DNA from: Gudongella oleilytica
GTDB lineage: Bacteria; Bacillota; Clostridia; Tissierellales; Tissierellaceae
DNA: 64,000 bases
Assembly (NCBI RefSeq): GCF_004101785.1
Contig: NZ_CP035130.1
Coordinates: 1,178,001-1,242,000 of the forward strand
Reading direction: 5' to 3'
Shown here in pieces: positions 46,696-54,383 of the stretch (positions within the stretch are counted from its first letter, which is position 1; each line of letters starts with the position of its first letter). A model generated the notes under the pieces. The model was given only the letters and a program-made list of their open reading frames with translations. It ran no database searches and was not told where the DNA came from. The position numbers were made by a program, and so were the translations under genes.

Positions 46696-47346
46696 ATGAC
46701 CCCGGATATCAATGAATTAAAGGAAAGATCAAGAAAACTAATACTGCAGATAGAAAGGCAGGAGGGTAAGAGGGATCAACTGATGGAAATCAGAAATGAA
46801 AAGATAAGGGTTCTTAAAGATCTCAATGAGGAACAAGATATACTCGAAAAAGTAATGTCCTTATTTCAAATGACTTCTCAATTTGCAAGGGATCAGGCAA
46901 AAAACCAAATCGAAGCTTTGGTAACTAAATGCCTTCAATATATTTTTGATTCTTCCGTGGAGTTTCAAATTGAGTTGGATGAACTTCGAAACAAAGCCAG
47001 TGCAGAATTCTATGTAGTTAACAATACAAAGGATTTCTTTTTAAAAACCAAGCCTGAACAGTCCAGAGGGGGAGGGGTTGTAGATATTGTGTCATTAGCT
47101 CTTAGGATATCTTTTTTGCAAACTCACAAGCCTCCAATATCAGGGCCTTTGATTCTTGATGAGCCCGCAAAGCATGTCAGCGAGGAATATATCCATAATG
47201 TTGGAGACTTCTTAAAACAAACATCTGAGATATTCAACAGACAAGTAATAATGGTCACTCATAACTCTCACCTTGCTGCACTGTCCAATAGTGCTTATAG
47301 AGTCGAATACTCAGGAAATACAAGCATTGTAACTCCTATTGAGTGA
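46696..47346 (+). CDS. Rad50/SbcC-like ATPase, C-terminal lobe as a separate protein
   Basis: 216 residues carrying what the upstream ATPase half lacks. After a helical start (1-75), the ABC signature appears as SRGGGVVDIVSLALRISF (123-140), Walker B as PLILDEP (151-157) and the H-loop as MVTHN (186-190). There is no Walker A and no CxxC. ATG 46696 follows ATAGGTGATTAAA; GTG 46687 overlaps that SD. With the 483-residue protein it would form one composite nucleotide site. The frames are clean, so this is a gene split, not a broken sbcC. Confidence 0.85.
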   Translation: MTPDINELKERSRKLILQIERQEGKRDQLMEIRNEKIRVLKDLNEEQDILEKVMSLFQMTSQFARDQAKNQIEALVTKCLQYIFDSSVEFQIELDELRNKASAEFYVVNNTKDFFLKTKPEQSRGGGVVDIVSLALRISFLQTHKPPISGPLILDEPAKHVSEEYIHNVGDFLKQTSEIFNRQVIMVTHNSHLAALSNSAYRVEYSGNTSIVTPIE

Positions 47347-47400
47347 GTATAATGCCTTGACAGGAAACAACAAAAGTAATAAAATTAAGTTGTATGTAAC

Positions 47401-47449
47401 CATATGAAATATACGATTTTACCCATTCCTATGAAGGAATTTTCATATC
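47401..47449 (+). promoter_or_regulatory. Nested hairpins downstream of the split Rad50 operon
   Basis: ATTCCT (47425-47430) pairs with AGGAAT (47435-47440) around ATGA and is followed by TTTT; around it ATATGAAA (47402-47409) pairs with TTTCATAT (47441-47448). May terminate the operon or shape the rny leader. Confidence 0.4.
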
Positions 47450-47522
47450 CAAGGGTATAACCTTGATAATTATCCATGGAATGATAAGGCCATTTAGACA
47501 TTTAATGGTCATTGAGATTAGG

Positions 47523-47528
47523 TATAAT
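47523..47528 (+). promoter_or_regulatory. Possible -10 of rny
   Basis: TATAAT at 47523-47528, 35-50 bases before the rny start. No convincing -35 lies 16-18 bases upstream. Confidence 0.35.
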
Positions 47529-47563
47529 TGATATATGGAACTTGAAAACTTAATAAACTGGAG

Positions 47564-49105
47564 GTGTTTCCTATTGAATCTTTAATTTTTGCAATTCCAG
47601 GCTTGATTATTGGAGTTTTCGTTGGATACTTCATTAGAAGATACATCGGCGAAGGAAAGATAAAAAATGCTGAAGAATTAGCCAAGAAAATTACTGAAGA
47701 TGCTGTTAAAGATGGCGAAGCTCGAAAAAAAGAGCTCCTTTTAGAAGCCAAGGAAGAGATTCACAGATCAAGAAATGACATCGAGCGGGAAATCAGAGAA
47801 AGAAGAAATGAGATCCAAAAGCTTGAGAGAAGGCTTCAAAACAAGGAAGAAGCCATTGACAGAAGAAATGAAGCTATTGAGAAGAAGGAAGAAAATCTCA
47901 ATAAAAAGTTGCGAAACCTTGAAGATAAGGAAGAGGCAGTAGATGCACTTTATCTAAAACAGACACAGGAGCTGGAAAGACTGTCCGGCTTGTCCTCTGA
48001 TGAAGCCAAAGAGTTGCTTTTAAATGAAACAAGAAAAGAAATCGTTCAGGAATCTGCAATGATGATTAAAGAAATGGAAGCTAAGGCGAAGGAAGAGGCT
48101 GACAAAAAGGCCAGGGAGATCATTTCTACGACAATTCAGAGAGTCGCTGCAGACCATGTCGCTGAGACGACAGTTACTGTAGTTGCGTTGCCAAATGATG
48201 AAATGAAGGGCAGGATCATTGGTAGAGAAGGAAGAAATATCAGAACCTTGGAGACGCTTACCGGAATCGACCTCATAATCGACGATACGCCCGAGGCTGT
48301 AGTTCTATCAGGCTTTGATCCAATCAGGAGAGAGGTTGCCAGGATAGCACTTGAGAAGCTGATAGTAGACGGAAGGATACATCCTGCAAGGATTGAGGAA
48401 ATGGTTGAAAAGGCCAGAAAAGAGGTCGAAAATACCATTAAAGAAGCAGGCGAACAGGCAGCATTTGATGCTGCTGTACACGGACTACATCCTGAAATCA
48501 TAAAGCTTTTAGGCCGACTTAAATACAGAACCAGCTATGGGCAAAATGTTCTTAAGCATTCGGTTGAGGTTTCTCAGCTTGCAGGTATAATTGCAGCCGA
48601 GATAGGGGCTGATGTCAAGATAGCAAGAAGAGGTGGTTTGCTTCATGACTTAGGCAAAGCTGTTGACCATGAGATAGAAGGTCCACATGTGGCTATCGGT
48701 GTCGATTTAGCAAGAAGATACAAGGAGTCTAAAGATGTTCTCCACTGTATGGAAGCGCATCATGGTGACGTAGAACCACAAACAGTTGAGGCAGTTCTGG
48801 TGCAGGCAGCAGATGCAATTTCAGCCGCCAGACCTGGTGCTAGAAGAGAAACTTTGGAAGCTTATATCAAGAGACTTGAAAAGCTTGAGGAAATAGCTAA
48901 TTCGTTCCCAGGTGTTGAGAGATCCTTTGCAATCCAGGCTGGTAGAGAGATCAGAATTATGGTCAAGCCAGAGGATATTACAGAGGCACAAATTATTCAT
49001 ACTGCTCGAGATATTGTGAAGAAGATTGAATCAGAATTGGATTATCCTGGTCAGATTAAGGTTAACGTAATTAGAGAGACCAGGGCTATAGAATACGCCA
49101 AATAG
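47564..49105 (+). CDS. rny: Ribonuclease Y
   Basis: Membrane-bound endonuclease that begins most mRNA decay in Firmicutes. About 510 residues: one N-terminal membrane helix ([18 protein letters not shown]), a long coiled coil (30-190), a KH domain ([17 protein letters not shown], about 212), and an HD domain ([26 protein letters not shown]). The start is uncertain: GTG 47564 lies inside the SD TGGAGGTG, and at the proper distance the only in-frame codon is ATT 47573. PNPase, its degradosome partner, is also in the window. Confidence 0.95.
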   Translation: MFPIESLIFAIPGLIIGVFVGYFIRRYIGEGKIKNAEELAKKITEDAVKDGEARKKELLLEAKEEIHRSRNDIEREIRERRNEIQKLERRLQNKEEAIDRRNEAIEKKEENLNKKLRNLEDKEEAVDALYLKQTQELERLSGLSSDEAKELLLNETRKEIVQESAMMIKEMEAKAKEEADKKAREIISTTIQRVAADHVAETTVTVVALPNDEMKGRIIGREGRNIRTLETLTGIDLIIDDTPEAVVLSGFDPIRREVARIALEKLIVDGRIHPARIEEMVEKARKEVENTIKEAGEQAAFDAAVHGLHPEIIKLLGRLKYRTSYGQNVLKHSVEVSQLAGIIAAEIGADVKIARRGGLLHDLGKAVDHEIEGPHVAIGVDLARRYKESKDVLHCMEAHHGDVEPQTVEAVLVQAADAISAARPGARRETLEAYIKRLEKLEEIANSFPGVERSFAIQAGREIRIMVKPEDITEAQIIHTARDIVKKIESELDYPGQIKVNVIRETRAIEYAK

Positions 49106-49112
49106 AAAACGG

Positions 49113-49138
49113 ACCTGCCAATTAAGGCAGGTTTTTTC
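49113..49138 (+). terminator. Terminator of rny
   Basis: ACCTGCC (49113-49119), loop AATTAA, GGCAGGT (49126-49132), then TTTTTC. Confidence 0.85.
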
Positions 49139-49169
49139 TATTTTTGGATATGAATATGGGGGTGAAAAG

Positions 49170-49982
49170 TTGAAATTATTCGATCTTCATACACACACTA
49201 AGTACTCAGATGGTTTACTTACTCCTGGGGAGCTGGTGAGAAAAGCTTCAGCTATTGGACTTTCAGGGATATCCGTAACTGACCATGATAGTATTGATGG
49301 TATTCCGGAGGCAATAGCTGAATCAAATACGATCAATGACTTCAAGGTTGTGCCTGGGATAGAGTTCAGCTGTGTTGAAGGTGATGAGGAGGTCCATGTC
49401 CTGGGATATTTTATAGATCATCAAAGTTCGAAATTAAAGGATGCGCTCATTCAAATAAAAGATGAGAGGTGGATCAGGGGTGAAAAAATACTCCAAAAAC
49501 TTGAACTCCTGGGAATTAAGCTTCCCATGGAAGCCATCATTGAGGAAGCAAGGAAAAATGGTTTTATTGGGAGAGCTACCATCGCCAGAAATCTCATTGA
49601 TTTTGGTTATGTTCATAGTATACCAGAAGCCTTTGATTTATATCTTGGTAAAGATAGGCCTGCTTATGTGGAAAGATTCGAACTAAAAGTCAATGAAGCC
49701 ATCGAGATTATTCACTCCATAGGCGGTATTTCAGTATTGGCTCATCCTGGGCTCCTGCTCAAAATGGAAACGGTGACATTTTGCATAGAAAAGGGTATAA
49801 TGGGCATAGAGTGTTTTCATACTAAGCACTCGAAGGAAGATACGGAATTTTTTGCAAAACTTTGTATCATGAATGGTTTGCTTCAAACTGGCGGGTCAGA
49901 TTTCCATGGAGATGATGAGATCCTTGGAATTGTATCAATCGATCTGGATCATCTACCTCAATTCAAGGAGAGATTATTTTGA
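49170..49982 (+). CDS. PHP-domain phosphoesterase (RnaAM/YciV-like)
   Basis: 270 residues of a stand-alone PHP domain: DLHTHTKYSDG (HxH), SVTDHDSIDG, the ISVLAHPG motif near 190 and GSDFHGDDE near 250, giving the full set of metal ligands. Relatives remove phosphate from 3',5'-nucleoside bisphosphates or trim short RNAs 5'-3'. TTG 49170 follows GGGGGTGAAAAG and gives the normal N-terminus. It follows the rny terminator and overlaps the regulator behind it (TTGA). Exact substrate not readable. Confidence 0.88.
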   Translation: MKLFDLHTHTKYSDGLLTPGELVRKASAIGLSGISVTDHDSIDGIPEAIAESNTINDFKVVPGIEFSCVEGDEEVHVLGYFIDHQSSKLKDALIQIKDERWIRGEKILQKLELLGIKLPMEAIIEEARKNGFIGRATIARNLIDFGYVHSIPEAFDLYLGKDRPAYVERFELKVNEAIEIIHSIGGISVLAHPGLLLKMETVTFCIEKGIMGIECFHTKHSKEDTEFFAKLCIMNGLLQTGGSDFHGDDEILGIVSIDLDHLPQFKERLF

Positions 49983-50356
49983 AATCAGGGGAAAGGCACA
50001 GACAATTCCCGACTACCATAAGCACCACATCCTTTGTGAAGCTTTATATACTTCATCTATTGAATTCGAAAAGCTATTATGGTAATCGGCTTAAAGATGA
50101 GATCAGCAGGAGACTTAACGGAAAATGGAGCCCCAGTCCGGGAATGATCTATCCTCTTCTGAATCAGCTTGAAAGTGAAGGCTATATAACAGGGCACTGG
50201 GATGAACCCACCAAACGTACTATCAGGATCTATCACATTACTGATAAGGGAAGGGAACACTACAATGTTATCAAGCAGATGAACAAATCTTCCTTTGATG
50301 ATTCACTGTTTATTATAAGAAATGTATTAAAAGATATCTATAACATCAAAATTTGA
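49979..50356 (+). CDS. PadR-family transcriptional regulator
   Basis: 125 residues with a PadR winged helix: VKLYILHLLNSKSYYGNRLKDEI, then GMIYPLLNQLESEGYIT and RIYHITDKGREHY, ending in a short dimerisation helix. TTG 49979 is the start: it overlaps the PHP gene stop and AAGGAGAG lies 7 bases upstream; there is no earlier in-frame start. Inducer unknown. It is co-directional with the PHP gene and the aminotransferase, which it might control. Confidence 0.85.
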   Translation: MKSGERHRQFPTTISTTSFVKLYILHLLNSKSYYGNRLKDEISRRLNGKWSPSPGMIYPLLNQLESEGYITGHWDEPTKRTIRIYHITDKGREHYNVIKQMNKSSFDDSLFIIRNVLKDIYNIKI

Positions 50357-50371
50357 TTAGGAGGAAGTTAA

Positions 50372-51568
50372 ATGGAGTTTAATCTATCCAAGAAGGGTCT
50401 ATCAATCGAGCCATCAGTTACCCTGGAGATAACTGCAAAGGCTGCAGCTATGAGAGCAGCTGGTGAAAAAGTAATAAGTTTCAGTGTTGGGGAGCCTGAT
50501 TTCAATACTCCTGAAAATATTCAGGATGCTGGGGTTGAGGCAATTAGAAAAGGTGTTACAAAATATACACCTGCTTCTGGAACTCTTGATTTAAAAGTGG
50601 CTATATGTAAAAAGCTTAAGGAAGACAACGGACTTGAATATAAGCCCACTGAGATCGTTGTTTCTAACGGAGGAAAGCATTCGCTTTACAATGCCCTAAT
50701 GGCAATACTTAATCCTGGAGATGAGGTTATTTTCAGTGCACCTTATTGGGTAAGCTATCCTGAATTGGTTATGATTGCAGGTGGTGAACCCGTAATTATT
50801 CCTACTTTTGAGGGAAAGGAGTTTAAATTCAACTCAGCAGATCTCGATAAATACAAGACCGATAAGACGAAAGCATTGATCATAAACAGCCCCAGCAATC
50901 CGACTGGTTCAGTCTACAGCAGGGAAGAGCTTCAGGATATAGCGGACTGGGCAATTAAAAACGATATATTTGTTATCTCCGATGAGTTATATGAAAAATT
51001 GGTCTATGATGGTGAGGAGCATATAAGTATTGCTTCCTTGAATGATGATATCAAGAGACTTACTATAATTGTAAATGGTATGTCTAAGGCTTATGCAATG
51101 ACTGGTTGGAGGATTGGTTATACAGCATGCCATGAGAAAATAACTAAGATCATGTCTAATATACAGAGTCATACAACTTCAAATCCAAGCTCAATTTCAC
51201 AATATGCTAGCGTTGAGGGACTCTTGGGAGACCAAACTAGTATTTTCCAAATGAGAGATGAATTTGATCACAGAAGAAAAAGAATGGTCGAACTTATTAA
51301 TGATATCAAGGACCTTAGTTGCCTAAATCCAAAGGGTGCTTTCTATGTTATGTTAAATTCTTCACAATATTACGGCAGAGAAGTAGAGGGCATGAAAATT
51401 GAAAACTCAGTTGACTTTACAAATCTTCTATTGGATAAGTGCAGGATTGCAGTAGTACCTGGAATAGCTTTTGGAGATGACAATTATGTGAGATTGTCAT
51501 ATGCAACTTCTATGGAAAATATTGAAGAAGGTCTCGAAAGAGTCAAAAATTTGCTGGGAGCTAAATAA
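50372..51568 (+). CDS. Class I/II PLP-dependent aminotransferase (aspartate aminotransferase type)
   Basis: 398 residues of the AspB-like subgroup: SVGEPDFNTPENI (substrate-binding), NGGKHSLYNAL, NSPSNPTGSVYSREEL, SDELYEKLVYDG, and the PLP lysine in NGMSKAYAMTGWRIGY (about 235). Likely converts aspartate and 2-oxoglutarate to oxaloacetate and glutamate; other substrates are possible within this subgroup. ATG 50372 follows TAGGAGGAAGTTAA. A long terminator follows. Confidence 0.92.
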   Translation: MEFNLSKKGLSIEPSVTLEITAKAAAMRAAGEKVISFSVGEPDFNTPENIQDAGVEAIRKGVTKYTPASGTLDLKVAICKKLKEDNGLEYKPTEIVVSNGGKHSLYNALMAILNPGDEVIFSAPYWVSYPELVMIAGGEPVIIPTFEGKEFKFNSADLDKYKTDKTKALIINSPSNPTGSVYSREELQDIADWAIKNDIFVISDELYEKLVYDGEEHISIASLNDDIKRLTIIVNGMSKAYAMTGWRIGYTACHEKITKIMSNIQSHTTSNPSSISQYASVEGLLGDQTSIFQMRDEFDHRRKRMVELINDIKDLSCLNPKGAFYVMLNSSQYYGREVEGMKIENSVDFTNLLLDKCRIAVVPGIAFGDDNYVRLSYATSMENIEEGLERVKNLLGAK

Positions 51569-51581
51569 TAACACCATGCAA

Positions 51582-51640
51582 TAAAAACTCAGGCGATGGT
51601 TTACATAATTATATTACGTAAACCATCGCCTGAGTTTTTA
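51582..51640. terminator. Very long bidirectional terminator palindrome
   Basis: Two 28-base arms (51582-51609 and 51613-51640) pair with a single mismatch around a 3-base loop (TAT). The outer part is A-rich on the left and T-rich on the right, so it works in both directions. The centre reads GTTTACATAAT and ATTACGTAAAC, which resemble dif half-sites. Confidence 0.85.
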
Positions 51641-52120
51641 TTATGGTCCGAGAGATGATTAACAATAAAGTAATACATCGTAAATATTTTCAGAGCTTTA
51701 TAGTTTTAATTCTCACCTAAAAAGGCTCTTTTGGGAAATCATATATATGTTTACAAAAAACGAGGCCTCAGAATCGATTTTAAGACCTCTAAAATATAAA
51801 AAGCATACAACAACATGCCTTGCTACGATCAAAGGTATAAGGAGCGGTGCAAGGTCATACAAGCAGGATCCTGACCCAGGGCATTCTTGAAAATAAGTTT
51901 ATTCTATAAATAGAATTAAAGATCAAAATTATCTATGTATTTTACAAAATATCGACAAAATAAGATTTGACTAATGTTTAGTTTGATGAATGATATGATC
52001 ATTATTTAAGACGCCAAAATCACAAGACTCTGAGGTTATTGGAAATATAGTTGAGTGCTAATAATTAAACTCAATAATAGTGACAGCAAAATATTTATTC
52101 ATTACGAAGCAATAGAAAAA
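51641..52120. other. Gene-poor gap between aminotransferase and recombinase
   Basis: About 480 AT-rich bases without a credible gene on either strand. Visible pieces: CCTTGC/GCAAGG inverted repeat around 51820-51855, AATGAT-ATG-ATCATT palindrome at 51988-52002 with TTGACT 51967-51972 upstream, and TTGAGT (52051-52056)/ACTCAA (52069-52074). None can be assigned a role. Confidence 0.5.
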
Positions 52121-52123
52121 AAG

Positions 52124-52152
52124 TTGCATTTTCAATGGTTATATGGTATCAT
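52124..52152 (+). promoter_or_regulatory. Promoter of the tyrosine recombinase
   Basis: TTGCAT (52124-52129), 17-base spacer, TATCAT (52147-52152) preceded by TGG (extended -10). The -10 abuts a perfect palindrome. Confidence 0.6.
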
Positions 52153-52192
52153 ATTATTAGTCACAAAATAACTATTTTGTGACTAATAATAT
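52151..52192 (+). promoter_or_regulatory. Perfect 20-bp palindrome at the recombinase transcription start
   Basis: Arms 52151-52170 and 52173-52192 are perfect complements separated by two bases (AC); the core is GTCACAAAATA/TATTTTGTGAC. It overlaps the last two bases of the -10 and the expected start point, so it fits an operator; as RNA it would be a strong 5' hairpin just before the SD at 52197. Confidence 0.7.
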
Positions 52193-52211
52193 AAAAAAAG
52201 AGGTCATTTTC

Positions 52212-53186
52212 ATGAAAATACCCCAGATACTCGAGGACTACCTGGATTATATGGAAACAATCAAAGGAACCTCCTCCAATACTGTCAAGGAATACTATTT
52301 TGACCTAAGGACCTTTCTGAGATTTTTAAAGCTTCGATTCAAAATGGTCGACAGCTCAGTTGAATTCGATGATATTCCGATTGATGACATAGATGTCGAG
52401 CTTCTAAGAAAAGTGTCCATACAGGATCTTCATGCCTATATTTCCTATACTGACAAGAAGCGCTCCAATAGTAGTTCTACCCGAGCACGTAAAGTAGCTT
52501 CTGTGAGGTCCTTTTTCAAATATCTGGCCAACCGAGTTAACCTGCTTGAAAAAAATCCTGCTGAGCAGCTGGAATTTCCCAAGACAGATGACAGATATCC
52601 TGTATACCTGACGCTTGAGCAGGCTGAAACACTGTTAAATACAGTGCTTTCAGTTGAAAATGAGCTATACCGTGCAAGAGATTATGCAATTATTATGTTG
52701 TTTTTAAATTGTGGTCTGCGTCTGTCAGAGCTATCAAGCATCAATCTGGACAAGATCAACGGCGGTGATAATCTGACTGTCATTGGTAAAGGCAACAAGG
52801 AAAGAACTATATTTCTTAACGAGGCGTGTGTTGAAGCTATAACAGACTATATAAACGTACGTCCCTCCTCCCCTGGGGAAAAAGCATTGTTTCTCAGCAA
52901 AAGAAAGCAACGCCTCAGCAACCGAGCTATACAGCACATGATAGATAAATACCTTCAAAAGTCCGGTCTTGATCCAACCGTCTATTCTACTCACAAATTA
53001 AGACATACTGCTGCTACTCTTATGTATAAGTATGGTAATGTTGACATAAGGGCTCTTCAGGAGATCCTTGGGCATGAATCAGTCTCCACGACACAGATAT
53101 ACACTCACCTGGACGATGAAAGGCTTAGAGATGCCATAAAGTCAAACCCTCTAGCAAACAGGAAGAAAAAAAGCAACGATTATTAG
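52212..53186 (+). CDS. Tyrosine recombinase, XerC/XerD type
   Basis: 324 residues: N-terminal SAM-like core-binding domain (1-115, PQILEDYLDYMETIKGTSSNTVKEY), catalytic domain with Arg in NCGLRLSELSSINL, Lys in GKGNKERTI, HKLRHTAATLMY (H and R), LGHESVSTTQIYTH (H and the Tyr nucleophile). All six catalytic residues are present. Length fits chromosome-dimer recombinases, but genomes often hold several, so XerC is not claimed. ATG 52212 follows AAAGAGGTC. Its TAG stop shares bases with the convergent LysM gene's stop. Confidence 0.9.
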   Translation: MKIPQILEDYLDYMETIKGTSSNTVKEYYFDLRTFLRFLKLRFKMVDSSVEFDDIPIDDIDVELLRKVSIQDLHAYISYTDKKRSNSSSTRARKVASVRSFFKYLANRVNLLEKNPAEQLEFPKTDDRYPVYLTLEQAETLLNTVLSVENELYRARDYAIIMLFLNCGLRLSELSSINLDKINGGDNLTVIGKGNKERTIFLNEACVEAITDYINVRPSSPGEKALFLSKRKQRLSNRAIQHMIDKYLQKSGLDPTVYSTHKLRHTAATLMYKYGNVDIRALQEILGHESVSTTQIYTHLDDERLRDAIKSNPLANRKKKSNDY

Positions 53187-53500
53187 TCGTTGCTTGCAAT
53201 CATTGGTATCAACAGCCTTTCTCCTTCATAGATCATACTGGTCTGCAGGTTGTTGTGCTCCTTTATTTCATATATGAGTTTTCTAATGTCATAGTCTTCT
53301 GGTGCGTATTCAAGTGCGATCTCCCACAGGCTGTCACCAGCGGTTACAAGGTGCTCCTCATATTTTGTTTCCAGCTCTGATCCATAAGCGCCTGACATGT
53401 TGAACAAAGTGAATAAAATAAGTGAAGCAACGGCAATGATCAGTGTTATGAAGGTAAAAAATCTGGTTTGGTTTACAATGACATATCTTTTCGCTTTCAA
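53183..53500 (-). CDS. SOS-induced LysM membrane protein (YneA-like division inhibitor)
   Basis: 105 residues: one N-terminal membrane helix (FFTFITLIIAVASLILFTLF), a short linker, then a LysM domain (EEHLVTAGDSLWEIALEYA, ending in YEGERLLIPM). This is the architecture of YneA, which delays septation after DNA damage in Bacillus. TTG 53500 follows CGAGGTGTTAATA; ATG 53527 in the same frame lacks an SD and overlaps an operator. Divergent from lexA, with LexA boxes in between. The position and boxes make the YneA role likely, though sequence similarity is limited to layout. Confidence 0.8.
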   Translation of the reverse strand: MKAKRYVIVNQTRFFTFITLIIAVASLILFTLFNMSGAYGSELETKYEEHLVTAGDSLWEIALEYAPEDYDIRKLIYEIKEHNNLQTSMIYEGERLLIPMIASND

Positions 53501-53520
53501 TATTAACACCTCGCGTTTAG

Positions 53521-53534
53521 TGTACATGTGTTCG
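53521..53534 (-). promoter_or_regulatory. Third, weaker LexA-like box
   Basis: On the minus strand CGAACACATGTACA: a perfect left half-site CGAAC and a weak right half. It lies after the expected start point of the LysM gene. Confidence 0.45.
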
Positions 53535-53543
53535 ATTACTTAA

Positions 53544-53572
53544 ATCATACACGAACGCTTGTTCTGTGTCAA
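53544..53572 (-). promoter_or_regulatory. Promoter of the LysM gene with LexA box in its spacer
   Basis: Minus strand: TTGACA (53572-53567), 17-base spacer, TATGAT (53549-53544). The spacer contains the LexA box at 53552-53565. Confidence 0.75.
53552..53565 (+). promoter_or_regulatory. LexA box of the LysM gene
   Basis: CGAACGCTTGTTCT, 9 of 10 half-site bases of CGAAC-N4-GTTCG, placed between -35 and -10 of the minus-strand promoter. Confidence 0.85.
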
Positions 53573-53591
53573 TAGCTTTTGCAAAAATAAT

Positions 53592-53605
53592 CGAACTCAT
53601 GTTTG
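53592..53605 (+). promoter_or_regulatory. LexA box of lexA
   Basis: CGAACTCATGTTTG, 9 of 10 half-site bases, overlapping the first three bases of the lexA -35. Confidence 0.85.
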
Positions 53606-53631
53606 ATTATTTTTGTTAGCTGTGATATAAT
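53603..53631 (+). promoter_or_regulatory. Promoter of lexA
   Basis: TTGATT (53603-53608), 17-base spacer, TATAAT (53626-53631) preceded by TGA (extended -10). Confidence 0.75.
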
Positions 53632-53672
53632 CAACAAAACAGGTGTTCTATCTAATAAGCGAGGTGGATTCT

Positions 53673-54290
53673 ATGTATGAAGATCTAACCAGGAAACAGA
53701 CTGACATATTGCTATACATCAAACGAGAAGCTGCAACAAAGGGTTATCCACCGACAGTGAGAGAAATATGTAACGCTGTCAGGTTGCGCTCCCCCTCTTC
53801 GGTTCATGCCCATCTGAATACTCTGGAGACCAAGGGCTATATTAGAAGAGATCCTACAAAGCCTAGGGCTATCGAAATCGTTGGTGTTGATTCGGACATT
53901 AATTTTCGGAAGAGACAGACTGTTGACGTTCCAATTGTTGGACGTGTCACTGCAGGAGCCCCTATTCTCGCTGTTGAAAATATCGAGGATACCTTCCCAC
54001 TCCCTCTTGAGGATGTTGAAGGTCAAAATGTATTCATGCTGAAGGTTCAGGGAGAAAGTATGATAGATGCAGGGATAATGGATGGAGATCTTGTTCTTGT
54101 TAAAGAACAAAAAACTGCCCAGAATGGAGACATAGTGGTTGCACTGTTGGGAGAAGAAGCTACTGTAAAGAGATTTTATAAGGAAACGGACAGAATAAGG
54201 CTGCAGCCTGAGAATCAATTTATGGAGCCCATATATTCAACTGAAGTCGTAATACTTGGCAAGGTAAAGGGTCTGTTTAGAAAGTATTGA
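53673..54290 (+). CDS. lexA: LexA repressor
   Basis: SOS master repressor that cleaves itself when bound to RecA filaments. 205 residues: winged HTH (1-70, [21 protein letters not shown]), the Ala-Gly cleavage site in [13 protein letters not shown] (about 90), catalytic Ser in [11 protein letters not shown] (about 128) and Lys in ATVKRFY (about 166). ATG 53673 follows GCGAGGTGGATTCT; the frame upstream to 53643 has no SD. Autoregulated through the overlapping box. Confidence 0.97.
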   Translation: MYEDLTRKQTDILLYIKREAATKGYPPTVREICNAVRLRSPSSVHAHLNTLETKGYIRRDPTKPRAIEIVGVDSDINFRKRQTVDVPIVGRVTAGAPILAVENIEDTFPLPLEDVEGQNVFMLKVQGESMIDAGIMDGDLVLVKEQKTAQNGDIVVALLGEEATVKRFYKETDRIRLQPENQFMEPIYSTEVVILGKVKGLFRKY

Positions 54291-54305
54291 TCTTCAAAAC
54301 TATAT

Positions 54306-54353
54306 AAATCAGGTTTGAGGGCTTTAGTATCACCTCAGACCTGATTTGTTTTT
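54306..54353. terminator. Bidirectional terminator between lexA and the PLP-enzyme gene
   Basis: AAATCAGGTTTGAGG (54306-54320) pairs with CCTCAGACCTGATTT (54333-54347), one G-T wobble, then GTTTTT. It stands between convergent genes. Confidence 0.8.
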
Positions 54354-54383
54354 ACAATAAATTCATTAATTAAACTTAATATT

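Noticed and set aside
46400-46700. Frameshift explanation for the split ATPase
   Set aside because: Each gene has its own SD and stop, and a separate complete gene lies between the halves, so one base change cannot rejoin them.
51820-51900. Possible small gene (RYKERCKVIQ...) in the gap before the recombinase
   Set aside because: Stops after a few codons and has no start or SD.
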